From Dicaeum eximium (taxonomy: Eukaryota; Chordata; Aves; Passeriformes; Dicaeidae), in assembly GCA_013396995.1 (NCBI GenBank), contig VWZP01002584.1, positions 231,501 to 295,500 of the forward strand: DNA of 64,000 nt, read 5' to 3'. Positions 22,660 to 37,227 of this stretch are shown piece after piece. Every line of letters starts with the position of its first letter. Position 1 is the first letter of the stretch. A model generated the notes under the pieces. That model was not told where the DNA came from. It worked only from the letters and a program-made list of their open reading frames with translations, and did no database searches. Both the position numbers and the translations under genes were made by a program.

Positions 22660-25600
22660 AGGAAGGGGAGGAAAAAAGGGCTCAGCAGAAGGTTGCTGGT
22701 GGTTGTACCACTAGCAGAGTGGCCCTTGCCTTTGGGCACTTTCCTTGTAATAAGGAACATTAGCAACCAGTGGCTCAGGAAAGGCAGAGTCAAATAAGTC
22801 TCTTGGGGACAAGTAGGCCACATGAAGTGAGAACCATTAGACAAAGCAATGAGATTACTGCTCCAGAAAGGGTTTACTACATGTATTACCACATAGATTT
22901 TACAGGGTTGCCAGCTCATTCAGCTTACAAATGTCAAACATGATTTAAAAGGTTATTATACTATCAAGAGAGAAAGAGGATAATTTTATATCACTGAAAT
23001 TTCTATTTTATTCTACTGCATCTCACAGAGTCCCATATAGCCAAATAACCTGCTTTTCTCTTTAATAAGTGACTTCAGATTGAAAAAAAAACAGAACACA
23101 TTTTTACTTTATTTGTATTAGAAGATGTGTCTCTTATCATCACAGAACACTGTGATATGTGTGTAAATCAGATATTGAGAATTTGAAGACTTCTTTTAAA
23201 CTGACCATATTTGTATGTTATGTGTTGAAAAGGGCATCCTTAATTACTGTGAAATTGGAGTGATATGTTTTAAACACAATATGTGCTTTCTCAATGCACT
23301 CTAAAGAGTAGGACTGTTTAAATACAGAAACTTAGGTACATTTATCTCTAGTTCAGTAAATTATATCAAGGTTTTATTGTAACTGATTTTTAAAACAGAA
23401 CCAAGGGGAGAACAAAAAAGTTTTTTTCATTTTATACCCGCTGGGTATTTTTTTTTTATAGCTTAACTGGGACTTCTGTGGGGCAGTATGTTTAATTGTA
23501 TTTTATAGGCAGACATGATTTCAGGCAGTAGTTTCAGAATTAGCTACCCTGGTATCATATTTTGCTTCCCAATTAGAATTAAAATTGAAACTTATTAAGT
23601 ACTGGCTGGTTTGTACCTAGTTACTATATGGCTTCCAGCAGAGTTCCTAAATTACACAATACAAAGCATTCTTACTGCAATTTTTTACCCACCTAGGATC
23701 CATTGCAATATAGATCAGAAGCTGTTTTGTGTGATCTGGATATTTTAAAGGAAACCTTTTATTTTTCTCCTTTCTTGTTCTGAGGCCTCTTATTTCAGTT
23801 TCTCTAAAATAGTAACAATTTCTCTAGACTTGCTTTACACATGTACAAATCACACCCATTTCCACAGTGAATGGAAATTTTTATTTATTTGTATAAATCT
23901 GTAAAATCTAATATGATCTTTCCCATCAACATTTTCCTACAAAAGTTATTAAAAGTATGTTTAGGGTTTTTAAACTAACACTTCATACTTGTGGAGAGAA
24001 GTATGTTTTCTTTATGAACAAAATGTTTTACATTATCCAGGGTGTCAGTCTGAGGGGAAAAGTCTTGGTACTTAATTCTTGTTAGAACTTGATATGAAAA
24101 CATAAACTTGCAAGATGAACATAAGTTAGAGCTGCAGGAGTGCTCTATTTGACCCTACTCCATTGATGTCTAATTCTAGGGGCATAATCATGGAAACATA
24201 TTTAAAAGATTCCTTGCTATGTAAAAATTGCCTGATTCATTTTGCTTGGGTGCAGAGGACATAACCATTTGAATAATAACCATATTTTTGCGCTTGTATA
24301 ACACTTATATAATCTTGTTGTTTCAAGGGAAAGCACTGAATAAATGGTTTAAATATTCTCACAAGGCTAAGAGATCTCTTATGAATTTTTCTCTGGGAAA
24401 AGAGCAAAAACCACCTGACTTATTAAACTAGTTCATGCTGATTTTAAGTGAGGAGAATTCTTAGGTTTTTATTTATTACAGGGCAACCATGTTTAATGAT
24501 ATCTTGCGTATTCGTAGAAAAAAATTAGTAATTTATGCAAACAGTATTAAAACAAACAAACAAAAAACAACTCTTGATATCCTTCCTTCCTATTCCCAAA
24601 TAAACTTGTGAGAAACACCCAATCATTCTCCCAAATTAAGGGATAGAGCAACAGGATTTCCTCAGTGGTGGTGATGCACACTCTGTGCAGAGATTTCCTG
24701 AGCCCTCTTGGGAGAACATTTGTGTGCAATTCCACTGGAAGAAAAAATTAATGAAATTAGAAACAAGAACATGGCATGAAGGACCTCGTTGCATTTTAGA
24801 TAGTGTCACTAAATTGGAAGCTATCTGATATTTTTCTGCTATGTGTTTGGTTTTGGATAGGGCAAAGAGAGATTTTCTTGAATTTTTCTGTGAGGAAAAG
24901 AAAGTAAAGTTCAGTCAGGTTCAAGTGCTTAGATGGGGATGAAGATGCAACAGTATCTACTGAGTACATTAAAAAAAACCCTGTTTCCTGGTACCCTGTT
25001 GTTTTAAATGAACACCTAATCTGAGTGACTTGTAGCTGTTTTGATGATACTGGAGCCTAACACCAGTTGAAACTGTTGGGTACTGCCACAACACAAACAA
25101 TAAAGAGGAATTTGTTTGCCAGCTTTTCCTTTAATAGGATTTCTCAACCCCCCCCTTTAGCTGGAATAGACTTCAGAAATATTGTAGTTAGGTAACTCTG
25201 TATGGTCAGTCATTGATGCAAGGGTTAGATTCTTCTGTGAAGACTGGTAACATTCATTGCTTGGCATTTTTGCTTAGCACCCACTTCTGCAAATAAAATT
25301 AAACTTTCCTGTAGGTGTGTTCTGTTCTTTTTGAAATCTATTCTTGTGCTTGTTTTTGTCTATACATCTGTGCTGAATCACTGGGATTTTTTTTTTTTTA
25401 ACATTACTAATGTAGTCTTTTGGGTCATATTAAAAACAAAATAACAACCCAACCCAAAAAACTATGGTCAGACCCTGATTTCACTGAAAGAAATCACAAA
25501 ACTCTGACCAGCTGCGGTTGAGTTTGGCATTTTAACTCTCATCATGAATCCCCACCACACCAGTGAGGATTTTTGTTGAGCCTTCTTGCCCCATCATTCA

Positions 25601-28600
25601 GGTCCCTGGTATCTATAGCACCATAATGTTTGTTTAGTGGTCAGTGCAGTAAAGCAGTTCTCTAAAATGCTTTAATTTATAAGTTGCCTTTAAAGAAATA
25701 GCAATTGCTGTCAAGAATCCCTATAAAGCAGCAAAACATGAGGATAGGTTAGTCCTTCCTAGAGTTTTTATATGTCTGACATCTCTGTGATTAGGGACCT
25801 AGGTAGGAGATGATGGGTTCTGTGGGTGTTTCCATAGATCCCTAATTTAGGGATCTTTATAGTGCATTCCTCTGTCTCTGAAATGATAGGCAGGGTAGGA
25901 TTCAGTTTCCTGAACGTAGACACCTACTGACATTTGGAATATCCCAGAATGTTGTTTTCCAGTTGCTGATCCAGCAGCACCAGGGTCTTTAGCAGATCCT
26001 CTTTTTCAGCCAGCCTTGTCCTCTGGAATACCTTGCTTGTCCAAGAGCACACCCACCTCATGTGCTGCCACCTGCATTTGTACCCTCATATTTAGGAGGC
26101 CATAATGGGAAGCTTAATACCATTAATTACTTCAATGCCCTTTGGCAGAGTGGAAATCACAAAGCTGTATCAAGGAATCTTAGCTGGTTTAGGAAAGCTC
26201 TTGTCATGGATGGTGAGGTGAGATAAAAGAAAAAAAATTACAAGGAAAACTTTCAGATTTCAGATGAAATTTGAAGAACTAATGATCAGGAGTCAATGTA
26301 TTGTCTTCTGCACTGACACAATTAAGTAAAGAGGTAAATATCAATATGGAACTTCACTGGTATTTTTGTGTGCAGCTTTTAGTTCGGCTTAGGCTTTAGA
26401 GTTATTTTGGAATTGTGAATATGAGAAAGGACTACAAAGAAGTCTGATGGGCTTCTTAGATGTACTGGAAACATTTCACAATGGTCCAGAGAAAATTTTT
26501 TGGGTTTAGAGTGACTGTTGAGGGGGAAAAAAAAAATCCAGAAAGATACTGACATTGGAGAGAGCTCAGCTAAAAATAGAACCAATTAAAGGGCTAAAGG
26601 GTCCAATTTACTAAGGAGGCTGAATTTGAAAAGTTTGATGAAGTGATAACTAAGAGGGATCTGATAACTGTCTGTAACTATTAATAGTGCTTTTTGCCAA
26701 GAGAGAGTAATTAGCCTGAAGGAGGAACTGGAAGTAAAATACACCTATAGGATAAAGGGAATAAATGGACAAGTTAAGTGATACACTTCTCATGTCCTAA
26801 TTGCTTCTGTTCTCTGCCCCTATTAAAGCTCATATTTTCATTTCCAGGCTGTCAGAAAAGATGACTGCCAGGTTAGCATATTAGCCTTCCTTGCAATTAC
26901 ATCCACTGTCTTTCTAGCACCCCTAACATAAACCCTTCCATCTTCCCACTTTTGCTTTCCATGCCTGCCTTGTGCGTCTTTAACCTAGATCCTGACTCTG
27001 AACAGCTGACCACTGGGACTTAGGTTTGTAAAGCCCTTTCAACAGGGGGAAATGTGTGCCAAAGTAACTTAGAAAATGGTACCTTTAGCTTTCATACCCC
27101 TGCTTGCTTGTCTTCCACTTCCATAAATGTCAATGCCTCATTTGTTGTTTTTTTTTTTCTCATTTTTGCCTCTGTACCTCTTTCTGTGCTGCTTTTCATG
27201 TATCTGTATCAACTTGGAGCTTGCAGAAAAATCTTGGAAGGTTGTAAGAGGCCAGAGGAAAGCAAGATTTCTGTTGGGGACATAGCAGGATCGTGAGGGA
27301 CACAGTCAAACACTGTCAGCAGATCAAGAGTAATTAGTTAAGTTGCTCTTACCTGCACTCAGCATTTCTCCCCATATGCTTGACTCCAGCATGCAGGGCT
27401 TTACAGATAAATTCAGAGGAATGCAGCAGTGGTAGTCCTGCATTAGGAGGCAGAGTTTGTGAAATACACCAGAATGTGAAAAATCTTCAAAATCAGAAGC
27501 AATGTGGTCTGTTTGATTGATGTGTTTATTTTTTTCACTACTCAAAGTATAAGATTCCAAGAAAAGTTAACTTTTTCTGCATAGTAGTACATTCCTCTCT
27601 GGAACCAAGGAAATAATAACAGTCAAAGCTGTGTTTCACAGCTGCTAAGCCCATCAGATTTCAGTTGCTTTACATAGCTCTTCATGTGTTCTCTTTTTCT
27701 GCCCTGAATTTGCTGAGCACATGAAGGGGGCTTCAAATCTTTTTGCAATCCTGGCTGAGTTACTTTTGGAAAGTTCCAGTAAACTCTCCTAATTACCTCA
27801 TTCACTGTTTGTAGTCAATGCATTGATGGTATCACTGTGTTTTGAAGCTAAAAAAATTAGGTCTCATGATACAAACTAATGGCATTCATACATATGTTAA
27901 ATATATTTTAATACAACACTATCTAAACCCATACATATAAAATATGTTCTAATTATAAATTATTCATGAATGCATTTGAAAAATGTCAAGCTGTTATGAA
28001 ATCTTTTCTTTGAAATCTTTTCTCTTGTCAAGAGTAGGGCAAGATAGCAAAATATCATATTTGTCTAATGGGCCCAAGGAAAAACTCCTATAACGTACAC
28101 TATCTGCTTGAATTGATAAAGAAAGTGGAAGAAAAAATCCAATTTTGGGCACAGCCAAATGAGGGGGTCTGTTACAGGGTCTGTTCTTCCTTTATACACA
28201 ACCAGGGGATTTAAATAGGCCTTCCTGGCAAAGAAAAACAGCAGGGTGAAGGAAAACCATGAAAAACTCTGGCATCCTTTAGCTAAACGAAGATAAAATT
28301 CATAGAAATCTTAACTATAATACTTGATCACCTAAACTATGTCTGGAAAATGGTTGACTTCTCACTGTAGGCACAGGTGGTGTGTATTATAGGGCACGAT
28401 CAGGCAGTCTCACTGCATAAACTCTTCTAGATGAAAATTCAGTTTTGGACAAAAAATAAACCAGGTGCCTTTTTAGAGTTTACAAGCATCTTTTGGATGC
28501 CAAACTTCCAAAATATGCCTTTAAACTATAGGCAGTGAGTGGTAATGTCAACAGAGCTTTAGCTCCTGAAAATTTATAAAGCAGTTGTGAATTGTGTAGG

Positions 28601-30841
28601 CCAAGAGATGAGTTAGGCACAAGGTGAGGTGAGGCTGCACAGCACTGCAGGCTGCTCTGTGTGCTCTTCCCAGCTCTAGGAAAGCAGTAGTGAAATACTT
28701 CACGGTTTACAATGATGAAGTGCTTGCCCATATCTCAGCAGCTTGCCAGGGAAAAAAAAAAAAGTAGCAGCACAGACCAACTTGATAGGAGAGCTCATCC
28801 ATGCATTCTGAGCCAGAACTTTGGAAGTTGTGATGTACGTGACATCTCTGAGGTGCTGCTGACAGATGAGTTGTAAAGGAAGAAGTACAACTGATTATTA
28901 AGGTGCTGGGTTGAGCAGGAATAGAAGAGCTGTTTTTGTAAATAAATCCCTCTGTTTTGTTTAGACACCATATTTTCTCTCCTTGAGTGAGCAATTACTG
29001 CTGGGGAATCATAGCAGAAAAACCTGCAGATTTTAATTTCATACTAGGAAACAAAACAATACCCAGAACCCAGTTTTATGTAAAATAATGATTTCCCTTG
29101 GTAGAAAGCATTGCACATAGACATAAGTCTTTGTTGGAACAGGCTTGTGAGTATATCAGCCAGTATGGAAACTGTTTCTCCTTGAACAGAAGGAATGTAA
29201 AATACTGTCCCTGAAGAAGGCGTTTGTTTGTGATTGTTGGTTTGACACTACTTCAAACTCACAGTAATATCTTTTCACAAGTAGTACGTACCATCCTTTG
29301 CCCATCAAACACTCAGGAAAGAAAAAGCATTTCTTCTTCCTATTTAGTGGAGTGGAAAATTTTTAAGTTGAAAAAGTGACTAACATAGGATCATAATACC
29401 CAAACTCCACAGCCCCTTATTACTGGGCAAGATCAGGTCTTCATTTCAATCCACTGGGAAATACTTCTCCATTTAAATAACCATCTGTAATTTTTATGTA
29501 TAGGCTCCTGTGGAAGAATAGGAGGTTTCTTTAAACAGCACTGTGAATTTTATGTGTGCTAACTGGCCAAAATGCTGACTGAAGTTCAAAAGAGAGGAAT
29601 GGAGTGTTGAGGAAGCAACCATTATGTGTGCCAAACTGCTTCTAAAGATAACAGCAAAGTGATCTTTTCAAAGTCAGGGAACCACAGCACATTTGCCACG
29701 TGTAACACATCTCTTCTGCGGAATTTTGCTTTTAAGGGTTTTCAGTGTTTAGATTCTCATATTATTGAGTGTTAAATACACATTTATTACCAAGGTAGTG
29801 GTTTTAGTTGCTATTACAGTTCTTCATTAAATTATAAGAAGGAGCCTGTTTAACAGATATTTTTAAATTTTCAGGCACACACATGTTTAGGATAGGTGTT
29901 GCTTCTGCTGAGATGCTTTTGGCAGTTTGGATTAGGATGGAAATCTGAGATGGTGAATTTTATTTGGGTACTAAAAGGTACTGACATACATCTTGGTGTC
30001 CTGCCAAGTAAACTGTAAAAGCCAGGCATCAGGTACTGAATCATTACAGAATTGCAGAAACAAGTGTTCATGTAAAGAAACTGCACAAGTTCTTACAGCA
30101 AAATGGTCACATGATAGGTTAGACTGCTTACTGACTTTATTCCCTTGGGTGCATTTAACTTAGTTGCCAAGGAATTTTTTGAGTAAATTTATGGAATTTT
30201 TATTGGACAACATTCGGATTTGAATCTACTTGCATGTTTATTTTATATATTCTATTTTGGAACCCAATATTGAAGATATATTAGAAGAGATACAGACATT
30301 TATATTTATATCTTTCATGGAGTGGAGGCATGAGTTTGTCTCCCACTGCCTGCATGCTTTGTAACTATGTCAGAACTTAATTCTGATTTTAAGTCTACAT
30401 GTTTAGCTGGGGTCTCTCCAGACATGTGAATCTGTCAGAGGATATGGAGCATTTCATCTCACAATAGTCTTCAGGGTTATGACATTTAAGCAGTAAGCTT
30501 TTGGGGATAGAAAACTAGGACAGAGAGAAGGGAGAAGCTGCTCTGTGTCTGTCTGTGCAATACCCTATGTTAAGATAAAATCTTAGTTTCTTCTTCAGGC
30601 ATTAAAATTCAGTTGAAAAATATAAAGAATAGAAATGAAGTGTTTTGGTTTTTTTTAGCTTGATATGTTTTACAAAATACATCTCTTCATCTAAGCAAAG
30701 GAATAGTTACAGATTATTTGGGGTAAAAGGTGAATTGAAAAAATCAGTAGGAATTTCTTAAAGGCCAACATATTGTTTCTGGGATTGTTTTACAGAGGAA
30801 AAAAGAATTCCAGGTGCTTAAAATTGCTTCAACATCTACTA
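22660..30841. other. No gene seen (8 kb)
   Basis: The longest plain stretch. It contains a T13 run at 25387-25399, T11 at 27148-27158, A12 at 28752-28763, and an AAAC-type run near 24551. All open frames are under 100 codons and unrecognised, including the 99-codon minus-strand frame abutting the gap (22620-22919), which is partly a translation of the T tract. I saw no transposon ends. Confidence 0.7.
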
Positions 30842-30958
30842 TTCTAAATATAATAATAACAACAACAATGTTTTCTGTGGTTAAATGTGTTTATAAGTAT
30901 GTGCATACGTATATATGTAACATGTACATGTGCATACACATACAGATGATATATATGG
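30842..30958. repeat. Low-complexity AAT/AAC run and alternating purine-pyrimidine tract
   Basis: A short AATAATAACAACAACAA run (30848-30869) is followed by an alternating stretch of GTGCATAC, GTATATATG, CATGTACATGTG, CATACACATAC and ATATATATG words (about 30898-30957). Alternating purine-pyrimidine DNA can flip to Z-form or cruciform. It is a decayed dinucleotide microsatellite. Confidence 0.8.
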
Positions 30959-33900
30959 TATTTATAAAGCTAAGTGTTTGCTAGGTGGGGGATTTACTGT
31001 TCTGCTGCTTTGCAAGTAGAATTCCTGTGGGAAGCACTACGTCAGTGAAGTAACAAATCCAGCTGGCCAAAGCAACCTTTTGCAGAGGGATCTTTTGGGG
31101 TTTTACAGACCTCTGGAAGAGTGGGAGGGGAAAGAGGTGGTGGCTGTTCCCACAGAGCCAGCTTTAGGCTTCTCCTGCCCCTGTTTCTGTGGCTCATACA
31201 CACCATTTCTTGGAGTTTCTCACTTTTTCAGCTGTCAGAAGCTGGCAGATTTCTGCAGAGTTTCCCCATACACCATGGAACACTCTTTTCTTTTGACTCT
31301 GAGCTTGATGCCATTATTGCCAGTCAGGATGGCATTGCTGTGTGTGACCTGCTGACTTGGAATAAGATGGGAGCCACTTGAGCAGGAGGAGGATTCAGGA
31401 ACAAATTCTTTACAGGAAAGCTACTGCCATATACTTTCATTCGACATTTTACAGCCATATGGAACTATAAGCAGAGAAAGATACAGCTTTGAAATTAAGT
31501 TGGCTCGAGCCTTCTGTCACTATTTAAAATGCAAGATCTCCTTTCTCCTTTCCATTTCTGTCCAAGCTTTACTCTTCTGCTGGCTGTCTGTTGACTGCAA
31601 GCTGCGCTCCACCACACAAATACCTTGGTGACTTTTCATGTGCGTTTGGTACTGAGAACTCCTAAAGGTGTCTGCTTGTGTCCAAAGGCTTGCTCTGGTT
31701 GGAATTCAGAGCTTTTCTTCTGTGATGATGTTTTGTTTTCAGACACTTGCTTCCTTCTTGGAGATTTGTGGCCTCTGAGCTGTGGCAATGTTTTGAAAGC
31801 CTCTCACTGGTAGGAAGGTCTGAACGAGGTAAATTAAGTTTCTCAGGAATGTATTGCAATAGTTCAGTCTCAAAATTGTGGGCAAGCACAATAGGAAAGG
31901 AAGCCTGAATTTCAGTTCTTGAGATAAAAAGTATCATTCACTTGTAGTTCCTTCTAACCTAGGACTGTGAGGATTACAGTACTGTCATCCCTGGATGAGA
32001 CAAAGTCTGTTCAAGTCTTTCTGTCACATTTAGTGGGCTTTAGATCAGATTTTTGTAGTTACAGATGTTCATCATAGCAGAAAGTAATGTAGTTCCTGAA
32101 AGAAAAGAGAGAGGTCTCAGGCAGTATTCCATTTCCATATTTACAGCTGAACCAAGTATTCCAGTATTAAGATTAGAGCACCATGTTCTGTTTTGATAAT
32201 GATTCTAATTTCCATAACCTTTTGATAGTGGTCCAAAAGTAACATTTCATTTCTTTCTTAATATAATCTCAAAAAGAGAGCACACCAGCTACCTGATACT
32301 TGTCATTTTCCTCTTACAAGCAGAGGGAAAAAAAAGAAATCTGTAAGTTAATATTCTGAAGTCAGAAATGCTGAAATTTCTATTAAAAAACAATCTTAAA
32401 ATACTGGCTAGATAAATTAGTATTGCAGGCAATAAAAATGTATGATTTCTGTTGCTATATGCTATGGTTTGGGGTTTTATTTTCACTGCTACAGGCTATA
32501 GCATACTTCATCAAAAAAACAAATAAAAGTGTAAAATAAAAAAAAAAAGGCAGAACTAATCAAACCCCAGGATAAGAGTCTTTCTCCTTAAATACATGTG
32601 CATCTCTTAAGGGTTTAGTGTGAGCTCCAGCAAGCTACCACTGGGACCAATAGTGATAGACCTTTGTCATGCTGTATTGAGGGTTTATTAAGAGCTTTGC
32701 CTGGTTTATTTGGCCTTTTGATGTTTATATGTAGCTTGATTCAGGATTCCACCTTTCTCCAGTGCTCATTAGTCGTAGTGGCCTTTCTAAACCAGGTCTT
32801 TTGGGACTGGTGGTGATTGTGACAGATGGTAGAGGAACAGAATTGCTCTGGGACACTGCTACTCACTCTGTCTCTGTCCTTCCCTTGCCTTCCTTCCTCT
32901 TATTTCAGTGCTGATGTTGGATTCCCATGCATTTGCCCCTGGAGAGACACAAATTACAGTAGTTACTTATGCAGCACTTCAGACTACTTGTAAGAATAAA
33001 CTCTTATGCTTCCCTTTGTCAAATAGAAAGCAATTATGTTTTCCTTTTTTACAATTGGATTTCTTTTTCCTTCTTGTAAAAGGTAATGCATTGAGAGTAT
33101 TGAAGCCTAAAGACACAGTCTTGTAGAAAAGTATATTACAGTTGAGCTAAAGAATTCTTTAGCTGCTTTCCTGGACTTATTTTTAATTAGACGTGCTTTG
33201 ATGGAGAAAAGTAGTATTTTAATTCTGGCCTCTAAAGGGCCAAGATTACTTACAGCATATTCTCCTAATTTATATGATCAATATATCCTCCATATTTGTC
33301 CAGTACAAACAGGAATGGCATGTCACTCTCATTAAATATGTGAAAAAAAATAGTGTTTTGCTGAAAGAAGAAAAGCAAAACTCAGAGAAATTTTTAGCTG
33401 TGAAAAAGGGAAGAAAATGAGGAGGAAATAAAAAAACTGAGATGATGGGGGCGGGGGGGAAAGAAGAAATTAAAGAGATATTAAATTATATCATTTATGT
33501 CTTTTTTTTTTTTTCCTCTCTGGGTTGGTAAGGTAAAACTTCATCTCCTTAAGTCAGTCACAGTGTGGGAGATTTTTCTCAAAGTCACTGTAGAGAGCAC
33601 AAAATCCCAGGACTTAGCATGAGAATGGCACCCACTAATATTTCTGTAAATTCCAATATGTGTTCAAAAACCTACTAGGACATACCAGGGTGACGTAGAA
33701 ACACTTAGAATACAATGTCACAAATGTTTGTGCCATTTATAATTTTAAACCCAGTCCCATTTGTTGCTCTCCTGTTTGCCCAGTACTAAAGGTCAGATTT
33801 CTTTTTCTTTATTCAAAATAAAAATGTCACACAAGGACTACTGTATTGTCTCCAGTCCTGCTGAGGTGACAGGCATCTTCCTCCTCCTCTCTGTGTCTTT

Positions 33901-34689
33901 ACAAAGATTAATTGCCTCTTCAAACCCCTGTGCCTTTTGCCTTCAAAACATTCTCCCTTTGATCCCTCTCCTCCTTAGCTGCCCATCATCACTGGAGTCA
34001 GACATGGGGAAGCCTAAACTGGATTTGCCTGGGTATTTGTGAAGTTCACTGTTGAGGGGAGCAGCTTGCATGTCCTCCATTGCTCATGGAGTATTATCGG
34101 ATTAACTCTAATAGCGAGCTGCAGTGTGTTCTGGAGAGGAGCCTGGAAAAATGGGAATATTTCTGTCATTTCAGGGTCAGTGCTCTGACTGGCTCGGTGT
34201 ACTTTTTTCTTAGTTGGGAAATAAAGCCTGCTTTTGTGATCTTTTATGGTTTTTAGGGAGTGATCACCTAAACACGAACTATTTTGATCAGTGCACAGTG
34301 CTATGGTAGATAATCATAAATCCTTAAAAGTGCATATTACATGTAAACAAACTACAAAAAAGAAGGTAAATTAATTGCAAATACTAAAATGTACATATCT
34401 ATTGGAAAATAACAGTTCTCTCTATTTGTCCTTTTCTAACTTTATATAACCCAGGGACTTAAAATGTTACTGGCCGTATTTAAAATGAAGTTGCAAAAAG
34501 TACTGTCATATACTTAGTTATAAAGCAAGTCCTGCCTTCTGCTGCAGATGTAACCCCTTTTTCGAGCTAAATAAAAAGAGATGTTATAATTCTTAGAGTC
34601 TTCAGGCCTTCCTCCATGTACTAGAATTTTGAAATTTTGCTGTAGTATGACTGAACTCAAATCTGACTCCATTTTTCTTTGTTAGGTTT
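30959..34689. other. No gene seen
   Basis: About 3.7 kb with no supported gene. A T13 run lies at 33502-33514, and a G-rich GGGGGCGGGGGGG lies near 33450 but has too few runs for a quadruplex. Two overlapping plus-strand frames at 31080-31381 compete with each other and are unrecognised. Confidence 0.72.
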
Positions 34690-34920
34690 TCGGATTTGTT
34701 TTGCGTTGCAAGATGTTTCAAAAGTTATTCAAGTGGAAGCAGGCATGTGCTGTGCACGCCACAGCATACAATTTTAATTTCATGGAGGGCAATGGGGTTT
34801 TTTTGTTCTTTGCCAGGCCTTTTATGAGCATGCTGCTAGATCCCCTGTCTAATAGCACCTGCTGTGCTAGTGATGGGGATCTGTGTAATGGTATGTCTAA
34901 ACCTTGGGAGATTATGGGAA
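34690..34920. promoter_or_regulatory. Candidate conserved block with small hairpin
   Basis: A 7-base inverted repeat TGCTGTG / CACAGCA (34748-34754 and 34760-34766) surrounds the loop CACGC, followed by homeobox-like AATTTTAATTTCATGG. The block has balanced composition and long frames on both strands (34701-35006 plus from a TTG; 34718-35029 minus), which reflects low stop density rather than a gene. Regulatory function is only suggested. Confidence 0.2.
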
Positions 34921-36049
34921 TGGTGAGGGCAGGAGACCAACAGGGAGGCCAATGTGTGTGTATACTTTCCAAATTCCTAGCTACGCCCCTGGCTAGATTG
35001 CAGTGATAAAAGTGGCCTGCTGTTAACAATGGAATATAGAGAGTGAGGATTAAAAAATAGCATATCCCTGCATGTTAATGACTGTCTGTTCTCTGTACTT
35101 TCTAGCAAAAGCAGCAGCAGAATAACAGCCTCTCTAAAGCACAGCCACAGAGCCCAGTTTGCCAGACTGGCAACCATTCCTTGGGCTTGGAAAGCCATGC
35201 TGTCTGTGCCAGCCTCTGTCACCTTGGGTTTCAGGCCATGCCGTGGTAGCTTTATGAATTTCACCTTACAAAGGACTAGTTATTAGTGCAGATGCAACCA
35301 GGGAGTTGACAACCTCCTACACACATTGACTGGACTGACATTTGCTTAGCGGTAACAAGCTGCCATAGTGTGGTGCCATGGGGGCCCTTGGGCTTGATTT
35401 AAGAGTGCTGACACCAACTGCTTGTTATTTTGTGTTTTAGAGCTGTCAGGGAGGCAACTGATGTCAGCATAAAATTATTTGATAGCTCTAAATCATGAGT
35501 AAAGTATGAATCTATTGACAGAAATAAGCAAACAGTCAAATTGTTGAACCCTTCAATTGGGGAAAATTGACAACAGGATGGTGCGCGTACACTTTCATGG
35601 GCAGAAAATGTGATTGTAGCCCATCTGTGCCTTCACTCTGAAATCCATGTGGATGATTCAGTCTTTTAATATTGTGGTAGAACTGCTGCTGTAACTACCC
35701 AGCAGGTTTTCTAGGAAAATACTGTGCTGCAATTTTCATTGTGTTTCATTGTGTTCCCACTGAACTTTTCATACAGTAAATTCAATAATGGTAACATATG
35801 CTTGTTGTATTTGTAATCACAATTACATCCACATTTGGTAATGGCCTTCTTGAAAAGAGATGAGACTCTTGAAGTAGGAAAATAATATCGCTGTTATGTT
35901 CACAGTGGGTATTTATGAAGCATACAGCATTCCAAACCCCCAAAGCTGTATCAGTTGTTTTACCTATGTGCCACTTAATTTTCTTGGATTTATTCTGGTG
36001 TAATTCCATTACCATACAGTAAATCAAACATGTAAGCTTCAATTATGGA
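34921..36049. other. No gene seen
   Basis: Plain sequence. The minus-strand frame 34977-35264 (95 codons) is not recognised. No repeat family is apparent. Confidence 0.72.
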
Positions 36050-36078
36050 GTAACAAAAAAAAATTTTTTTTTTTTTTA
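36050..36078. repeat. A-run followed by T-run
   Basis: An A-rich run meets T14 (36064-36077), giving a short A-to-T junction that could extrude as a hairpin. It is low-complexity DNA only. Confidence 0.9.
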
Positions 36079-36109
36079 AATATCTACAGTGTTTCTTTTT
36101 TTCTTTGCT

Positions 36110-36320
36110 ATCCCACTGCCCTAAGCCCATCACATGGATTTTGGGAGCTTCTAATTCTCTAATTCTGTCCCAGTACATACCAATTGAAAGCATTTAGTTG
36201 TGATTAAAGCAGATTGAATGAGATAATCCCTCTGAGTGAGCAGCTTCAAAAAGCTCAAACACAACTCTTTGGGGACATGAACTAACTCAACACAAGCTAA
36301 TTCCTGCAGCATCTCCCATG
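36110..36320. promoter_or_regulatory. Weak candidate conserved block
   Basis: The block after the A/T runs holds several TAATTC and GATTAAAG words and a repeated CTAATTCT (two copies near 36151-36165). The complexity is higher than in the flanks. This is impression, not measurement. Confidence 0.12.
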
Positions 36321-37227
36321 TGATACGTTAGGCATACTACTTGTGTAGTTTACCAGATACCATTAGAATTTTTTTGTTGTTGTTTAGAACTGAATTTTCA
36401 TGTAAATTTTGGCAGTCATACAGCATGGAATTGTATAGTTTAAACTTCTTTAAAATGTGCAATAGTATGAATATTTCTATGTTCGAAGTGGAAGCAGATA
36501 TTTCTAATAGAAGCAGTGATGCACTCAGTGGTGACCTGCTGAGGAAGGGTAATAATATGCAAAGCATTGAAAATAGGATTGCTTCACTTTCAGCTGTATA
36601 ATGCTTTGGTTAGACAGTATCCCACTCTCCAAGCCCCACTGCCTGGCCTCATGCTTAACACTTTGCACTTTTTCCAAGTAACAGTAGAATGGTAGCCAAG
36701 ATTTTGAAGCTGAGGCCTTGTAAGTGCAGCTGGAGTTGAGAATTTGTAATGTTGACAGCTTTTTCCAGTAAAGTATTTTCAGTTAAGGTTCTAGCAGTTG
36801 TTTTTTGTTTATATTTAAATTCTTTTCCTCAAATGTATTATTTAAGGGGACCTAAATGTTAAGATCTGCAATTTCTCTGGATATTAAAATATCTGATACT
36901 TTTTCGTTTCACCTTTGAATTTTTGGAAGGATCTTTATTTGCCAGGATCCACAGCTGATCTGATGGTGCTGGTTGTGCTAGCCATGAGGCTACGGTGGAA
37001 AGGGATGTGATTGCTGTCCTCTACTGTTCGCTGTGGGGGACAGGCTCAGAACTAAAATGTTTGGAAATATGAAATGCTTTGTTAATGTACATGAACCAAA
37101 TTGAGTCTTGGCTGAATGGTCAGTGGAGTTCTGTCCATAAAAGCAATGAAGTAATTGCTTCCTTCTGGTCTTCTCAAAAGTTATAAGATTATTATTACTT
37201 TTTATTTTGGATGACTTCATCTCCCAC
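36321..37227. other. No gene seen
   Basis: Unremarkable sequence. The overlapping frames at 36337-36601 on both strands are short and unrecognised. Confidence 0.75.

Noticed and set aside
22660..22700. Purine run resembling a retroviral polypurine tract next to an LTR
   Set aside because: No LTR termini, primer-binding site or viral coding remnant was found on either side.
31940..31975. CR1-like TTCCTTCTAACC word
   Set aside because: The upstream sequence does not follow any CR1 3' end; the word alone is not enough.
33440..33475. G-quadruplex at GGGGGCGGGGGGG
   Set aside because: Only two long G runs, where four are needed for an intramolecular quadruplex.
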